Notes: generated by a model not told the origin, from the letters alone. A stretch of DNA of 64,000 nucleotides from Uranotaenia lowii (GCF_029784155.1 NC_073692.1:72103544-72167543); one strand, 5' to 3'; numbered from the stretch's first letter, positions 1 to 10,967 are shown. Made by a program: numbers and translations.

Positions 1-1190
1 GCGGTTGCTCAAACAAGCTCCATTGAATTCCTCGGAAAAAATCACGCAAGATACGTCCCAAAAGATTCAAAATTTTCAAGTCCGAACATGCGTTTTCTTA
101 ACAATTTGAAAATGTAGGGGAATTGAAGGTAAAACAGCCATAACTTAATTTTCCGAAGCGTGCGGCGGCTCAAACAGCCTTCATTCGATTCCTCGGGAAA
201 AACTCCACAAAATACTTTACTTTTGGTTCATAATTATCTGGTCTCAACATGCTTTTTCTGAGCTATTTCAAAAATGTTGGGCAATTGAGGGTAAAACAGC
301 CATAGCTCCTGTTCCTAATCCGTGCGGTGGCTCAAATAGGCTTCGTTGAATTCCTCGGAAAAAATCACATAGGATTTATTCCATTTGGTTCAAATTTTTC
401 AAGTCCGAACATGCTTTTTTCTTAAATTATTGAAAAATGTAGGGGAATTGAGGGTAAAAACAGCCATAACTTCATTTTCCGAAGCGTGCGGTGGCTCAAA
501 CAGCCTTTATTGGATTCCTCGGAAAAAATTACACAAGATACGTCAAAAAAGTTTCAAAATTTTCAAGTCCGAACATGCTTTTTCATAACAATTTGAAAAA
601 TTGAGGGGAATTTAGGGTAAAACAGCCATAACTCCATTTTCCAAAGCGTGCGGGGGCTCAAACAGCATTCATTCGATTTCTCGGAAAAAATCACACAAAA
701 TACAACCCATTTGGTTCAAAATTTTCAAGTTCGAATAAGCTTTTTTCTGAAATAATTGAAAAATATAGGGGAATTGAGGGTAAAAACAGCCATAACTCCA
801 TTTTCTGAAGCGTGCGGAGGCCAGAACAGCCTTCATTCGATTCCTCAGAAATAATAACGCACGGTAAGTCTTTTTTCATTCAAAATTCTCTGGTTCGAAT
901 CAGTGTTTTTCTGGAATGTTTACAAAATATAGGGGAATAAGGGGTTAAAAAGGCACTATATCTCCGTTCGTAAGCTTGTGCGGCGTTTGAAACTCTGTCC
1001 AATCGATTCTCCGTAAATTTTCACAAAAGAAAAGTATATTTTCATAGATTTGGGTCATGTAGCACGAAAGATATTGAATTTCTTCGCGGTTTGTACACTT
1101 TTTTCCCCATTGTGCAGTGACTTGGAATTTATAAAGTTTGAAAATTATGAGTTCCTGAATGATTCTTAGCTCAAAATTATTCCTCAATGG
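1..1190. repeat. Tandem repeat, ~163-bp unit, seven copies
   Basis: A recurring landmark (CTCGGAAAAAAT and variants) falls at about 31, 192, 354, 518, 680, 844 and 1009, giving unit lengths of 161-165 bp. Each unit also carries the words 'gggtaaaacagccataact' and 'gcgtgcggtggctcaaa'. Identity falls toward the right; the last unit (from about 960) is the most divergent. The array is open to the left, so its full length is unknown. The near-nucleosomal unit length is typical of insect satellites. No coding function is seen. Confidence 0.88.
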
Positions 1191-1455
1191 CGACCGTGAC
1201 AGTCAGCATTCGTACGTATTGTTTACTAAAAATGGGGAAAATTTGAATGTTAATTAATGGAGTTGGGACAACCAACATGTCGAGCCGATGTGTGTGAGTT
1301 AAACGGAGGCGGTAAACATTTTTATTTGAAACCATTGAGCTAGAAATCCCAACATATGAGAAAAATATTAGAGCTGAAACAGCTGAACTGAACTAAGATG
1401 TATATGCTTCCGGACCTTCACAAAGTATTCAAAGTTTTCAATTTTATTTTTCCAA

Positions 1456-2440
1456 CAGTAGGGGAGAATGAGGATACTTGATCCCTGGGGATACTTGATT
1501 CCTTAGCTATATCTCGAAACTGGAATGTCTTACAAAGATCAAATGTTTTAGAAAAATGTGCCAAAATGAGCAAAATAACAATGCTTGTAGTTTAAAAAAT
1601 TTTAACAAAATAATTGTTTGAGTAATTGAACTTTGTTTGAAAAATTTCACAAAATGTAACTTGAAGATCTTTTTTCATCACTTTAAAATGTTCCTTACAT
1701 GGGAAAATTATGAAAAAAATATATGTTCCAATGTATCATTCGTTCGAGCGTAAAATGAACTTCATAATGCCATATTTTCAAAGCAATGGAAAACTCTCAA
1801 CTTTTTTCAGAAAAAGTTTTCTAAAATGTTTATTATGGGTACAATTGATCCCCTAGAGTTGGGTACAATTGATCCCCCTGCCAAACGGCATATTCTTCTT
1901 CTAAATTGATCGTTATGATTGCTGATGACGAAATTACTAATATTTATCCAAAAACTAATATTTATCAAACAATTGTCTGAAGAAAAGACCAAAAATAATT
2001 AATTTTCTCTTAATTATAAAAAATAGCGCCTTTAAGTATGCAATGTTATTAGCGTTGAGACAAAGTTATAGAATTTTCTTCTTATGTCTGCTATAAATTG
2101 TGAAATGAGAACAAACATGACCAAAATAGTAAATTAACATTCTATCTTGGGGTTTTGTTTGATTTTTATACAAGGATTAGGGCTTCCTGAATAAAAGATC
2201 AAGTCTCCTTCAACAGGGGATCAAGTCTCCCCTAACTTCAGAAAAATCGCAATTTTTTTACTCCCACGAAAATGCTTCTAGTTCATCAACGGATTTAAGT
2301 ATCGTTCTTATTTTTGGAGCATGGAAACTTGAAGTTACAAGCTGTCAGAAAATGTCAAAGACGGTGAGTTGCTAATTTTTTCCAAAAAGATATGGTGAAA
2401 ATAAGAAAAGGGGATCAAGTATCCCCACTCTCCCCTACTG
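1456..2440. mobile_element. TA-flanked inverted-repeat element, TAGGGGAGA family (copy A1)
   Basis: The left end reads 'taggggagaatgaggatac' followed by 'ttgatccc'. The right end is its near-perfect reverse complement ('gggatcaagtatccc' then 'cactctcccctac'), so the terminal inverted repeats are about 28 bp. The TA at each edge fits the target preference of Tc1/mariner-like transposases. The word 'caattgatccc' recurs inside at about 1842 and 1866, 'gatcaagtctcc' at about 2200 and 2220, as expected of subterminal transposase-binding sites. No transposase frame is present; this is a non-autonomous (MITE-like) element of 985 bp. Confidence 0.8.
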
Positions 2441-2552
2441 TAGAACTGTCGAACAGAACTTCTTATTGATAGTTGCACATTCAACAGCAATTTGAAAGTA
2501 ATAACTTCAGACTAGCGTCTCAATATTTACTGAGCTGAAACACTACCTTTCT

Positions 2553-2622
2553 GTAAAGGGTGATACGGTCAAATATCAACTTGACGTATTTCTTTCAATT
2601 TTGCATTTAAAAAACCTGAACT
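2553..2622 (+). mobile_element. Solo 5' end of a DD37E mariner-like element
   Basis: The stretch starts with the terminal word 'gtaaagggtgatacggtca' and continues into sequence that matches the 5' flank of the transposase in the element at 38810-40090 (reverse complement of about 40008-40060), including 'gtatttctttcaattttgca'. It stops abruptly at 2622 where GATCGAT-rich sequence begins. No coding part is attached here. Confidence 0.7.
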
Positions 2623-2745
2623 CCTTCAGGAAAAGATCGATCTCCAAGATCGATTCAGATGAACGGTTCTAGGATCGATCTATCTAAAAAATCGGAGCTT
2701 GAAAATCGATCTTCGATTAATCGATCTTTTCCATTTGTAACTTGT
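2623..2745. repeat. GATCGAT-rich dispersed repeat, copy 1
   Basis: The words GATCGAT, ATCGATCT and GAAAATCGATCTTC recur through this block. A related block lies at 10225-10360 in the same orientation, sharing 'aaatcggagttgaaaa' type sequence. Both blocks abut a broken end of a DD37E mariner-like element. Confidence 0.55.
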
Positions 2746-3185
2746 GGGAAATGCTTTCAATTAAAAATGTGCAAAAAAACACAAAATTTTAAAGTTGTAT
2801 AATCCTTCTACATATTAAATGAAAAATATTTCAAGCGCTTTTATGTAAGGTGAATTAGTGTTTGGAAACAACTCTAATCAAAATCCAAATATCTCGGAAA
2901 CGCTTTGATATTTTTAAGTATGTAATGTATTGACAAGAAATATTCTAGAAATTAAAAGAAATTAGTTCATGGTATTTTTTTAAAAAATTTTTAATGTAGG
3001 TATGAGAGATCCCGAACAAAGTATGCAGAAAAATTTCAAAAATAAAATTTATTTATTTATTTAAAAAAAAAGTAGTTTTTTGGAAAATCGCTGTTACACA
3101 AACACTTCCTGCACACAATCTACAACTTTTCGATATAATTTGTTAAATCGTTTTGAAATGAATTGAAAATCATGAATCATAAATG
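2746..3185. other. AT-rich stretch, no gene seen
   Basis: No coding frame, RNA gene or recognisable element end was found here. It ends at the hAT target duplication. Confidence 0.5.
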
Positions 3186-3193
3186 CTTTAAAT

Positions 3194-5148
3194 CAGGGGT
3201 GAGCAACCTTTTGAACCAACGGGCCAATTTAAATTTGAAATCTTGTCGGCGGGCCGTACTTAAAATTTAATTTTCAATAATTTGCAGAGGTTCGCGTCGT
3301 TTTTCACAACTCACGTGTTTTACATCAAAATTTCAACACGACTTTTCAAATATCCGATATAGTACATCACTAACTCTTTTTTATTTTGTAAATTCCCTCA
3401 ATTTTTTAAATGTAGGGGAGAGTGGGATATCATGGGCCACTTTTTTTCTTTGTTTCATAACTTCTTCATTAGAAAAGATAAAATGAAAAAAATAATTGGA
3501 AAGGCTTTCTACATTTTTGAGGTATCATTAGGCATTTTTTGTTATTTTTTAAATACAAAATTTCCCGAGTTTTGACTGTTTTAAAATAAGTATTTTTTTT
3601 GAGATTTTGAAAAACTGTGGGGAAACGTGGGCCACCAAATCCAAATTGACTAGATAACGTGCAAAGTTTATGAGTTGACCCAAAACTGAAATTTCAAAAT
3701 TCATTTAGTTATTTTAAAGCGATTTCAGATGAGGAAATAAAAAGAGAGTTGTGTATGATCGAATAGATCCTAAAACATGACTCGCAAAATTCCTTATATA
3801 AGATTTTTGTTCGTCACTATCGAATTGGAAAAGATGGACAAAACATTTTTCATAATTCTTCATTTGGTATAAGAAAACTTTACAAATAGTAATAACATAT
3901 TTTAAGTTCTGAACATGAACATTTCCACGTGAAAGAACATGACAAAACCAAGATCATAAGCGTATGAGCATATTTTTGTTATGTACTTGAGGTCTCGCAC
4001 GGATGCAATTTTGCGGGTGCTGGTTTAGTTATGAAAGTACATTTTTCTAGGCTAGTTTCATAAAAGAAGCATATGGTACGTACATAAGTCAACAACATAT
4101 AGAAAAACATGCCTATGCAAAGTGACGACGATGACAGTTGGATTGGGATTTTTATCTCAACACACAGCTGAGATATTTGAAGTGGCCCCCATTTCCCTAT
4201 GGCCCACGTTACCCCACTCTCCCCTATTCTTGGTGAACATTCGTTCTTACAACATTCTTGTTTAAACCGATGACTTTCTGGGATTTTTTCACAATTGTCC
4301 AAGTGGCTTAGGTCCTCAAAGCAAAGATTTTTTTTCCTCAAATGGTGAACACCCCGTTTTTTAAATTGAGAGTAGGGTTGCCGAAATCACATAAAAATGC
4401 TCAATTTCATATATTTTTAGCAACTATCTTCAAAACTACATTCTTAATTCTAGTTCAGATTTTTATAATTTTTGATCATATTCAGATCAATTGGGATAAC
4501 TTTGATGCCAGCTTATTCAAGTTGATAAAAAATCGAAAAACGTTCACTAAGGCTTTATTTATAATCTTTCGTAATTTTCGTCAATATACAGAAATAAAAA
4601 ATACTTCACAAGGTTTTGGTTTAATTTTTTTGTAAGTATTTGAATGCTGAAAGAGCAAGCCTTTTCATAGAATTGGATATAATAGTTTTAAAAAAAATTA
4701 TCATACAACTTTATTTTTGCTTGAAAAAAAAAATGACTTCACTAACGGGCTTCGAAATTCCTTTGATTATGTGTAGCCTCCGATTTTTAGCTGCTCTTCC
4801 TCACTTTATTAGATTTTGCTTTTCAAAGTGGTAGGAGTTAAATAATAAGGAAAAATGTATCCTGAATAACAAAAACTCCAACATTATATTATGCCAATAA
4901 ATAATTTGTATTTATGCCTTGAACAGAACATAATAAATGCTTAAAATGCTAGAAAAAAAAGTTAACTATCTGAATGATTGTTGGTAAAATGCAGATAAGT
5001 TCATATTTGATTTAAGTCATGTAAATTTTCCTAACAATCCATTGCAGAAAAATGATAAAGCATGAAAATTTGAAAAAAGCTTCGCGGGCCGCATAAAAGG
5101 GTCTCGCGGGCCACATGCGGCCCGCGGGCCGCTGGTTGCTCATCCCTG
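3194..5148. mobile_element. hAT-type non-autonomous element with 8-bp target duplication
   Basis: The termini are imperfect 15-bp inverted repeats, CAGGGGTGAGCAACC on the left and GGTTGCTCATCCCTG on the right. They are flanked by a perfect 8-bp direct repeat CTTTAAAT at 3186-3193 and 5149-5156. Eight-bp duplications and CAG(G/A)G tips are hallmarks of the hAT superfamily. GGGCC-rich subterminal words (GCGGGCC, CGCGGGCCGC) occur at both ends. No hAT transposase (BED finger, dimerisation domain) is readable. A second element (3413-4226) has inserted into it, so the original was about 1.14 kb. Confidence 0.88.
3413..4226. mobile_element. TA-flanked inverted-repeat element, TAGGGGAGA family (copy A2), nested in the hAT element
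   Basis: The left tip 'taggggagagtgggatatc' plus 'atgggccac' mirrors the right tip 'ggcccacgttacccca' plus 'ctctccccta'. The inverted repeats are about 25 bp with a few mismatches, and TA sits at both edges. The word 'cgtgggccacc' recurs inside at about 3628. It lies wholly inside the hAT element, so it is the younger of the two. No transposase is present. Confidence 0.78.
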
Positions 5149-5156
5149 CTTTAAAT

Positions 5157-5476
5157 GAAAACAGAAAATCACCTCGACCAGGAATCGAACTCGCGTTTTC
5201 TGATTATCTCACCGATACTTTTCCAATAGTTAAATCGTCAGATGGAAACTAGTCAAGCTGTAACCCTGTAATTCAGTTGACTTTATCGAATAAAATTCGG
5301 TTCTAGATTCTACGAAAAAAAAAAAACGCTCATCGTCCCCCGATTGATATGTGCTTATACTGGCCTAGAGGGGTTCATATTATGCCCCTACAGTGACTGA
5401 TTTTCAGATTTCGGACAAAAAAAAAACTAAAATACATTTTTAAACGTTTTTATCTACCTTCTTCAAGTTTCAACCA
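5157..5476. mobile_element. Fragment of the TAGGGGAGA-type element (copy A3) with a tRNA-like module
   Basis: From 5231 onward this closely matches 8348-8590 and is a diverged relative of 41140-41310, the right part of the complete element at 40514-41436. Shared words include 'actagtcaagctgtaac' and 'cctacagtgactgattttca'. The left part is a tRNA-like module in reverse orientation. Both TAGGGGAGA tips are missing, so it is a fragment. Confidence 0.7.
5168..5242 (-). other. tRNA-like (Pol III box A/box B) module inside A3
   Basis: Read on the minus strand, 'gcgagttcgattcctggtc' is a good box B, and the upstream 'gatttaactattgg' is a box A-like sequence at about the right distance. The ends cannot pair as a 7-bp acceptor stem, so this is a tRNA-derived promoter module rather than a tRNA gene. 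A homologous module sits in plus orientation in the element at 40514-41436. Confidence 0.55.
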
Positions 5477-6158
5477 ATTTGGCTGTGTGGCAGCGGCTTA
5501 AAGAATACTGCCACTGGGATACTGGTCCATGTCGTACGAGGCGACTTATCCAGTACCTCCCAGATACGTTTATCTCATATTTCTGTCTATAGGAAATCAA
5601 TGAGGTTGTATCTGGGAGGGGGAGAAAATGGGTGAAGGTCAACTATAACATGCAGATTTCAGAATTGTTTTCAGTTCGGAATTTTGTAAGCCAATTTTTG
5701 AATCTAAAACGGTTTTGAATTCTCGCTGATATTTTTGAACTTTTTGACCTATTTTCTCTCGGGGAGGATATGCCAATAGTGCATATTGCCAAACATGCAT
5801 TTGCACAAGCTGTATTCTTCCATATTTATTTTCTTGTTTTGCCAATTTGGAAAATGATCTATTATTTAACAAATATCTTTGCTTTCTTGGTAATTCTTTC
5901 AATAAAATCTCTACACATGTGATTCTTAAATGTAAATCTCTTTTATGTTCACATCGCTTACAGCCTAATGGAATTTTCTTTATTTTTTTTGGCAATCTGT
6001 TAAGATTGGCTAAGTTGAAAATGTATAAAAATTTGATCTACCTACATAAATTACATCAGTAATATTTGTGACATCAAATAAATTATTCAAATTTGTCCTT
6101 GTTTTAACACTAGTGTCCAGTGCCTTCTATCTTCAGTTTGATAACACCCTCTTGTGGA
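5477..6158. other. No gene seen; short overlapping open frames only
   Basis: Two overlapping open frames (71 aa plus, 118 aa minus) cover 5639-6062 but resemble nothing recognisable and lie in low-complexity AT-rich sequence. I do not call either a gene. Confidence 0.4.
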
Positions 6159-6166
6159 AGTTAATG

Positions 6167-6979
6167 TAGGGTTGCCATCCGTCCCGCAAAAGCGGGACAT
6201 GTCCCGCTTTTTCCTTAAAATGTCCCGCTTTTCTTTTCTTGGAAAACTTTTACAATGTTCACTAACTTACTCTAAAAACAATCAAATTTTAGCTCCAATT
6301 TGAATGCATCGTTTCAATAACTTTTTTTTCTAAAATAGGCAGCATTTTACATATTTTATATAAGACAATACTGAATAACTCTAATGTTCTGTTTCTGTTT
6401 TTTTCAATGCAATGTAAATAACTTTTTTATGAAGAAAATATTGTTAAATTTGCTTCCAGATGATTAAAGATCTTAATTTTTCCCAGAATCTAAATTATAC
6501 TGCTTTATATTGTACATCACCATTTTAGACTCAGTTTTCCAATGTATACAATGATGGAAATTTTCTAGAGTTTTCAAATTTTTAAAACAAATTTGAAATA
6601 TGTTTTTTTTTTATTACATATTGGTTGTATAAGTAATATCAAATCCGCCGTTTACATGTGGAACTTGAAATGTTTTCTCTCAAATAACGTGTTAATTCAC
6701 GAGAACCGTGGAAATTAAACGTGCTTATGACTAAAACCAGGGAAAATGGAAGTCGTGTAAGCAAAAACTGAACATAATCAATCCGCTTGAAAACCTTAGA
6801 TTACCTTCTATGAGCAACTTTGGATGATGTTAGGTTATACAATTAAGCTATTTTTATTAATTTTTAAGGAGAAATAAGTTTTTTTTTAAGAGTTTCTCAA
6901 ATGTCCCGCATTTTACGGCTGTGTCCCGCTTTTTTTCGTGAAATGTCCCGCTTTTTTCTGAAATTATCTGGTAAGCCTA
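6167..6979. mobile_element. hAT-like non-autonomous element with TCCCGC-rich ends
   Basis: A perfect 8-bp direct repeat AGTTAATG flanks it at 6159-6166 and 6980-6987. The tips, TAGGGTTGCCAT on the left and ATCTGGTAAGCCTA on the right, are imperfect inverted repeats. The word TGTCCCGC(T)n or its complement occurs several times within 100 bp of each end, a typical hAT subterminal arrangement. The element is 813 bp and has no transposase. Confidence 0.85.
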
Positions 6980-6987
6980 AGTTAATG

Positions 6988-8347
6988 GCCTTTCAGAAAT
7001 AGATATTTAATTTTAAAAAACCAAACTGGCATTTCAATCATGCAAGCCGTACAAATGTCGTTTTCAAGTAACAAATGTTCAAAAAAAAAAAATTTTTTTT
7101 TTCGCTATGGTAGCCGGAAAGCTTTCAAATTTATTGTTGTATCTAGTTGGAAGTCAAAACTAATATCGCATGTCGACAGTTATTCCTGTTTCACCAAATA
7201 TTTGTAACTTATCTTGTATTGACACATGTGACAAGTTCACTTTAGCTTCAGAATGGTTAAATGTATGGCTTAAAAAAAGTTGTCCTCTCATTTCATTTTC
7301 TGATGTTTCGTTATCACACGCCAGTCCTGGTTCTGGAATTTACTGCAGTAGTTTCGTGCAATTGCATGTGCTTTCGAAAATATTGCTTAAATTAAAAATA
7401 ATGTTTAAAACTACACTTTACTGTACAGATAGCCAAAGGGCTTTTAAATCGCTTCCCACGTCCAGTTTATAAATACATCGCAAGGTAATAAAAAAAGACT
7501 TGCTGTCACATCGGATTGCTATGTATCAAAATTCACCTACATATTCATTTCAAAGCTGCATTTTAAATTTCACTTTAAAGAAACTCATAGTAGCTATCTG
7601 ACCAGAGCACTAACTGGTCTGTAAAAAAAAAAATACAAACTTTGTATAATGAATCTCCTGTTTGGTTTAACTATGATTCCGAGGTAGTAGGTACTACCTA
7701 TATTTTCCTTACACCTAGTGTGTGATTTCCCCTTTTTTTTAACTGACTACATTTCATTGGTATGTCTGAATTTAAGTAAGAAAGTTATAAAGAAAAAAAA
7801 TCATTTCAAATGCAATTTTATGAAGTGCAAATGCTTGAAATCCCTATGTGGATAGGCTAAATGCCAACTTAAATCAAAATTTTATTTTTATAAGTGCTCA
7901 CTGTAGCATCCAGGTCGGAGCATTCTCTGATCAGTGTAAAATCAAATTTCCTCAAATAATTCATGATTCTTAAGATTCTTTCAAACTTATATGTAACTGT
8001 CTCTCGTTCGCTTTATAACTTTTCTGTACTATGCCTATCATGTAATAATTGAATCTAATTCTAAGAATTTAAACTAAAGTAACATTTTGTCACTCTCTAC
8101 CCCATAAGAGCTTTAACGCTTAAAAATCCCTATGTGGATAGGCTTTATGCCATACTTTGTCAAGAATTCCCATGTGGATAGGCTACATGCCATGTTTAAT
8201 ACATTGAATTTATTTTCTTATCCTTTTTATAGGTTTTCGGATTTCTCAGGTATATGATGAAATTTGCAAAAAAAAAGGCTAGGCACAATTTTCCCGTTTG
8301 TTTGGATAACGTGCCGCTTTTAAGCCTAACCCTTTTCTGATACCTGA
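6988..8347. other. No gene seen; short repeated motif GGATAGGCTNNATGCC
   Basis: The motif 'ccctatgtggataggct' followed by NNATGCCA occurs three times, at 7838-7866, 8124-8152 and 8164-8192. A 100-aa open frame at 7170-7472 (plus) is not recognisable. The rest is AT-rich with many A and T runs, probably an old transposon. Confidence 0.45.
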
Positions 8348-8612
8348 TAAATCGTCAGATGGAAACTAGTCAAGCTGTAACTCTGTAATTCAGTTGACTT
8401 TATCGAATAAAATTCGGTTCTAGATTCTACGAAAAAAAAAAACGCTCATCGTCCCCCGATTGATATGTGCTTATACTGGCCTAGAGGGGTTCATATTATG
8501 CCCCTACAGTGACTGATTTTCAGATTTCGGACAAAAAAAAAACTAAAATACATTTTTAAACGTTTTTATCTACCTTCTTCAAGTTTCAACCAGTTAGGAA
8601 ATAGACTTTTTT
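8348..8612. mobile_element. TAGGGGAGA-type element fragment (copy A4), left piece
   Basis: This is nearly identical to 5231-5476 (A3) and is a diverged relative of 41140-41330. It ends inside 'gttaggaaatagactttttt', which is repeated exactly at 10104-10123 where the element resumes. The tRNA-like module present in A3 is absent. Confidence 0.72.
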
Positions 8613-10103
8613 GGTTTTTCAATCTTCTGACGAAATAATGAATGGCGATTTGGTGTTTAAAAGTGCAAATATTTTCAATCATTTTGAAAAATATAAAGTT
8701 CGTTTTGATCTGTGCTAGTCCAATTAAAGTTTTTTATGAGGGCAGATTTGAAATTCCGCTTCGAACTTCCAGGAATCGAAAAAACTAAAAGGTCACAACT
8801 GAAGTGTAGCTGGCTGGCGTTCTTTTTCAGTGTAAAAGTTAAAAAAAAGCAGTTGATAAATAGAACATGAGTGCACGTTTTAAAATGAAATTGAACATAA
8901 TTTAGTGAAAATTCCAAAGCTGATTCATGTTGCCATAAGAGAGTAAAATTTTGTCGTTCCTGCTGCATGTAATGTGATTTCCCCGTGCATGTTTTTCGGT
9001 TGCAAACTTTGCTGATTTCTGGCTTGCTATGACATTTCTTGAGTTGTTGCCTAATTGAGTTCCTGGAAAATGAAGAATTGGCTATAAAATCGCCGAAAAG
9101 CTGGCGTCATGATTTCATGTGCTCGAGATGCATATGAAGTGTTTCACAGTTTTTTAACACTCTTGTGGAAGCAACGCTGACCTGCTGCGCAAAGATAAGT
9201 ATCCTAATTTTTTTTTTAACTCGTGCAGTGAAGTCTTTTAAAAGGTTTTTTTTATAAATTAATCAAGACTTACAATTTAAAAAAAGATTATTCTTGAAAA
9301 ACAAATTTTGTTATACCGAAACTTACATTTCCTCTGTAAATGAATAAATAATCTTATATACATAAGCGAAGCAATACATTATAGATTATAATTTTCATGT
9401 GTTAAAAAGCTAAAATATAGTTGTTGGAAAACTTTAAACGTGATTTCATTATTCAATTTCAATCATTAAAGTAATTAATAAAAACCTTTCGAGTTTTAAA
9501 CAGACCTCGAAAGGTTTTCTAGTTTTCTGTTCTACTAATGTTTTTCGATTCTCTTTTTAATTTCAAGAGCGAGTAAAGGCGCTTTATCCTTGGTCGATGA
9601 CCATAAATGATTGTGCACTGAAATCCAAAACGGTTCATCTTAGAAAACTTAAATCTTAGAATATTCTAATCATTTTCTATAATTCAGCCAATTTGTCAAA
9701 ATGCTTCTGTTCAGGTTTTGTGATTTCTGTGTACAAAATAAATCATTTCCAGCCGCTGAAGAATGGTCCCTGTAATTGTTGAATTTAATTGACATTAACG
9801 GTACGGTTTCTTCATCAAGGAGCATTTTTCTTAGCATGCTTTCAACGATACTACCCCTTTGAAACGTATGGTACTGGTGGTCCACGTTTCTTCCTGTTCC
9901 TGTGTTCCAGATGTCTCTGCGTTCTCTGCTCCATAGTAGGCCCAACCAGTTTATGTTTTCGATTATTTTAATGTTTTTATGTTAAAATAATTGAAAACGT
10001 GAAGAAAGACAAGAAGAATAATAAAACACTTTTACTATTCTTTGGGACTCAGACATAAGTTCTGGCTATGGAAGTACGATTAGTGATTAGTGATTAGTGA
10101 TTA
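8613..10103 (+). mobile_element. Retroposon insertion with 20-bp target duplication and (GATTAGT)n tail
   Basis: The insert is bounded by an exact 20-bp direct repeat, 8593-8612 and 10104-10123, both belonging to the host element A4. The plus-strand 3' end is a short tandem tail of GATTAGT units (about 10078-10103). Long duplications plus a 3' simple-repeat tail are the signature of target-primed insertion by non-LTR machinery. Its 3' part (about 9858-10060) resembles 24632-24790. It is 1491 bp and I find no reverse transcriptase or other convincing frame, so it was probably moved in trans or is a heavily truncated element. Confidence 0.75.
9481..9518. other. Perfect 13-bp stem hairpin
   Basis: 'aaaacctttcgag' at 9481-9493 is the exact reverse complement of 'ctcgaaaggtttt' at 9506-9518, with a 12-nt loop. 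It lies inside the retroposon and has no other context. Confidence 0.7.
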
Positions 10104-10216
10104 GTTAGGAAATAGACTTTTTTAGTGAAATAATGATGTAACTCACATATTATAGCTGTTTTCTAAGGTTTAATAAGCATCATCCTTAAGGTGGCCTTTA
10201 TCTCTTATTTCCCCTA
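10104..10216. mobile_element. TAGGGGAGA-type element (copy A4), right piece
   Basis: This matches the right end of the complete element at 41312-41436 ('ggaaatag', 'attatagctgttttctaagg', 'ccttaaggtggcc') and ends in 'atttccccta', the decayed inverted-repeat tip. Together with 8348-8612 it was one element before the retroposon landed in it. Confidence 0.72.
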
Positions 10217-10224
10217 AATAAGAA

Positions 10225-10360
10225 AAAAAAGATCGAAAGATCGAATCGAAAATAAACCGATTTCATCGATTTTTTCCTGGCCGAGGAATGGATCCAAAAA
10301 ATTGAAAATCGGAGTTGAAAAGATCGATCTTCCAAAGATCGATCCAAGATCGACCAATCC
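10225..10360. repeat. GATCGAT-rich dispersed repeat, copy 2
   Basis: It contains 'aagatcgatcttccaaagat', 'cgatttcatcgat' and 'gatccaagatcgacc', in the same orientation as 2623-2745. Its right edge abuts the broken start of the DD37E transposase. Confidence 0.55.
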
Positions 10361-10361
10361 T

Positions 10362-10967
10362 AACTCGCACGCAAAGCTGGCAAATCAGCTAAAAAGTGCC
10401 AAATCAACTGTTACAAATGTAATTGAAGTGTTTGTTGAACGTTTGTCGACAGCCAGGAAGTCTGGATAGGGGGAAATCGAAAACTGGAAGCCGTTGAGAC
10501 GACAAAGAGAGTTGCCGGTAGTTTCAAGCGAAACCCTAACCTCTCTCTCCGAGATGCCGCAAATAAACTGGGTGTATCGTATTCAACCGTGCATCGAGCC
10601 AAAAAACGAGCCGGACTATCGACTTACAAGAAGGTAGTGACTCCAAATCGCGATGATAAACAAAATACGACGGCCAAAGCGCGATCCCGGAGGCTGTACA
10701 CGACGATGCTGATGAAGTTTGACTGCGTGGTAATGGACGACGAAACCTACGTCAAAGCCGACAAGCAGCTTCCGGGACAGGAGTTTTATACGGCAAAAGG
10801 AAGGGGAAAGGTAGCAGATATTTTCAAGCACATGAAACTGTCAAAGTTCGCGAAGAAATATCTGGTTTGGCAAGCCATCTGTACCTGTGGCTTGAAAAGC
10901 AGCATTTTCATAGCTTCCGGGACTGTCAACCAAGAAATTTACGTGAAACAGTGTTTGAATAAACGTG
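10362..10967 (+). pseudogene. DD37E mariner-like (IS630-Tc1-mariner) transposase, broken copy 1
   Basis: The readable protein resembles the transposase remnant at 38938-39930. It has the second part of the N-terminal helix-turn-helix (AKLA...SAKSTVTNVIE), the linker (SLRDAANKLGVSYSTVHRAKK) and the first catalytic aspartate in VVMDDETYVK. It continues through GREFYTAKGRGK-like sequence to the region around FIASGTVNQEIYVKQ, then stops at about 10967, before the second and third catalytic acids. The first ~40 residues are also missing. An in-frame TAG and a one-base deletion in a G run lie at about 10465-10475, and a further frame change separates the two halves. It cannot encode an active enzyme. 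The longest open part is 10589-10999. The left edge joins GATCGAT-rich sequence. Confidence 0.85.

Noticed and set aside
5639..6062. Overlapping 118-codon (minus) and 71-codon (plus) frames
   Set aside because: Mutually overlapping, low-complexity and without a recognisable motif or splice structure.
10070..10105. GATTAGT repeats as a telomeric sequence
   Set aside because: It is a few units only, does not match the insect TTAGG repeat, and sits exactly at the 3' end of a retroposon insertion.
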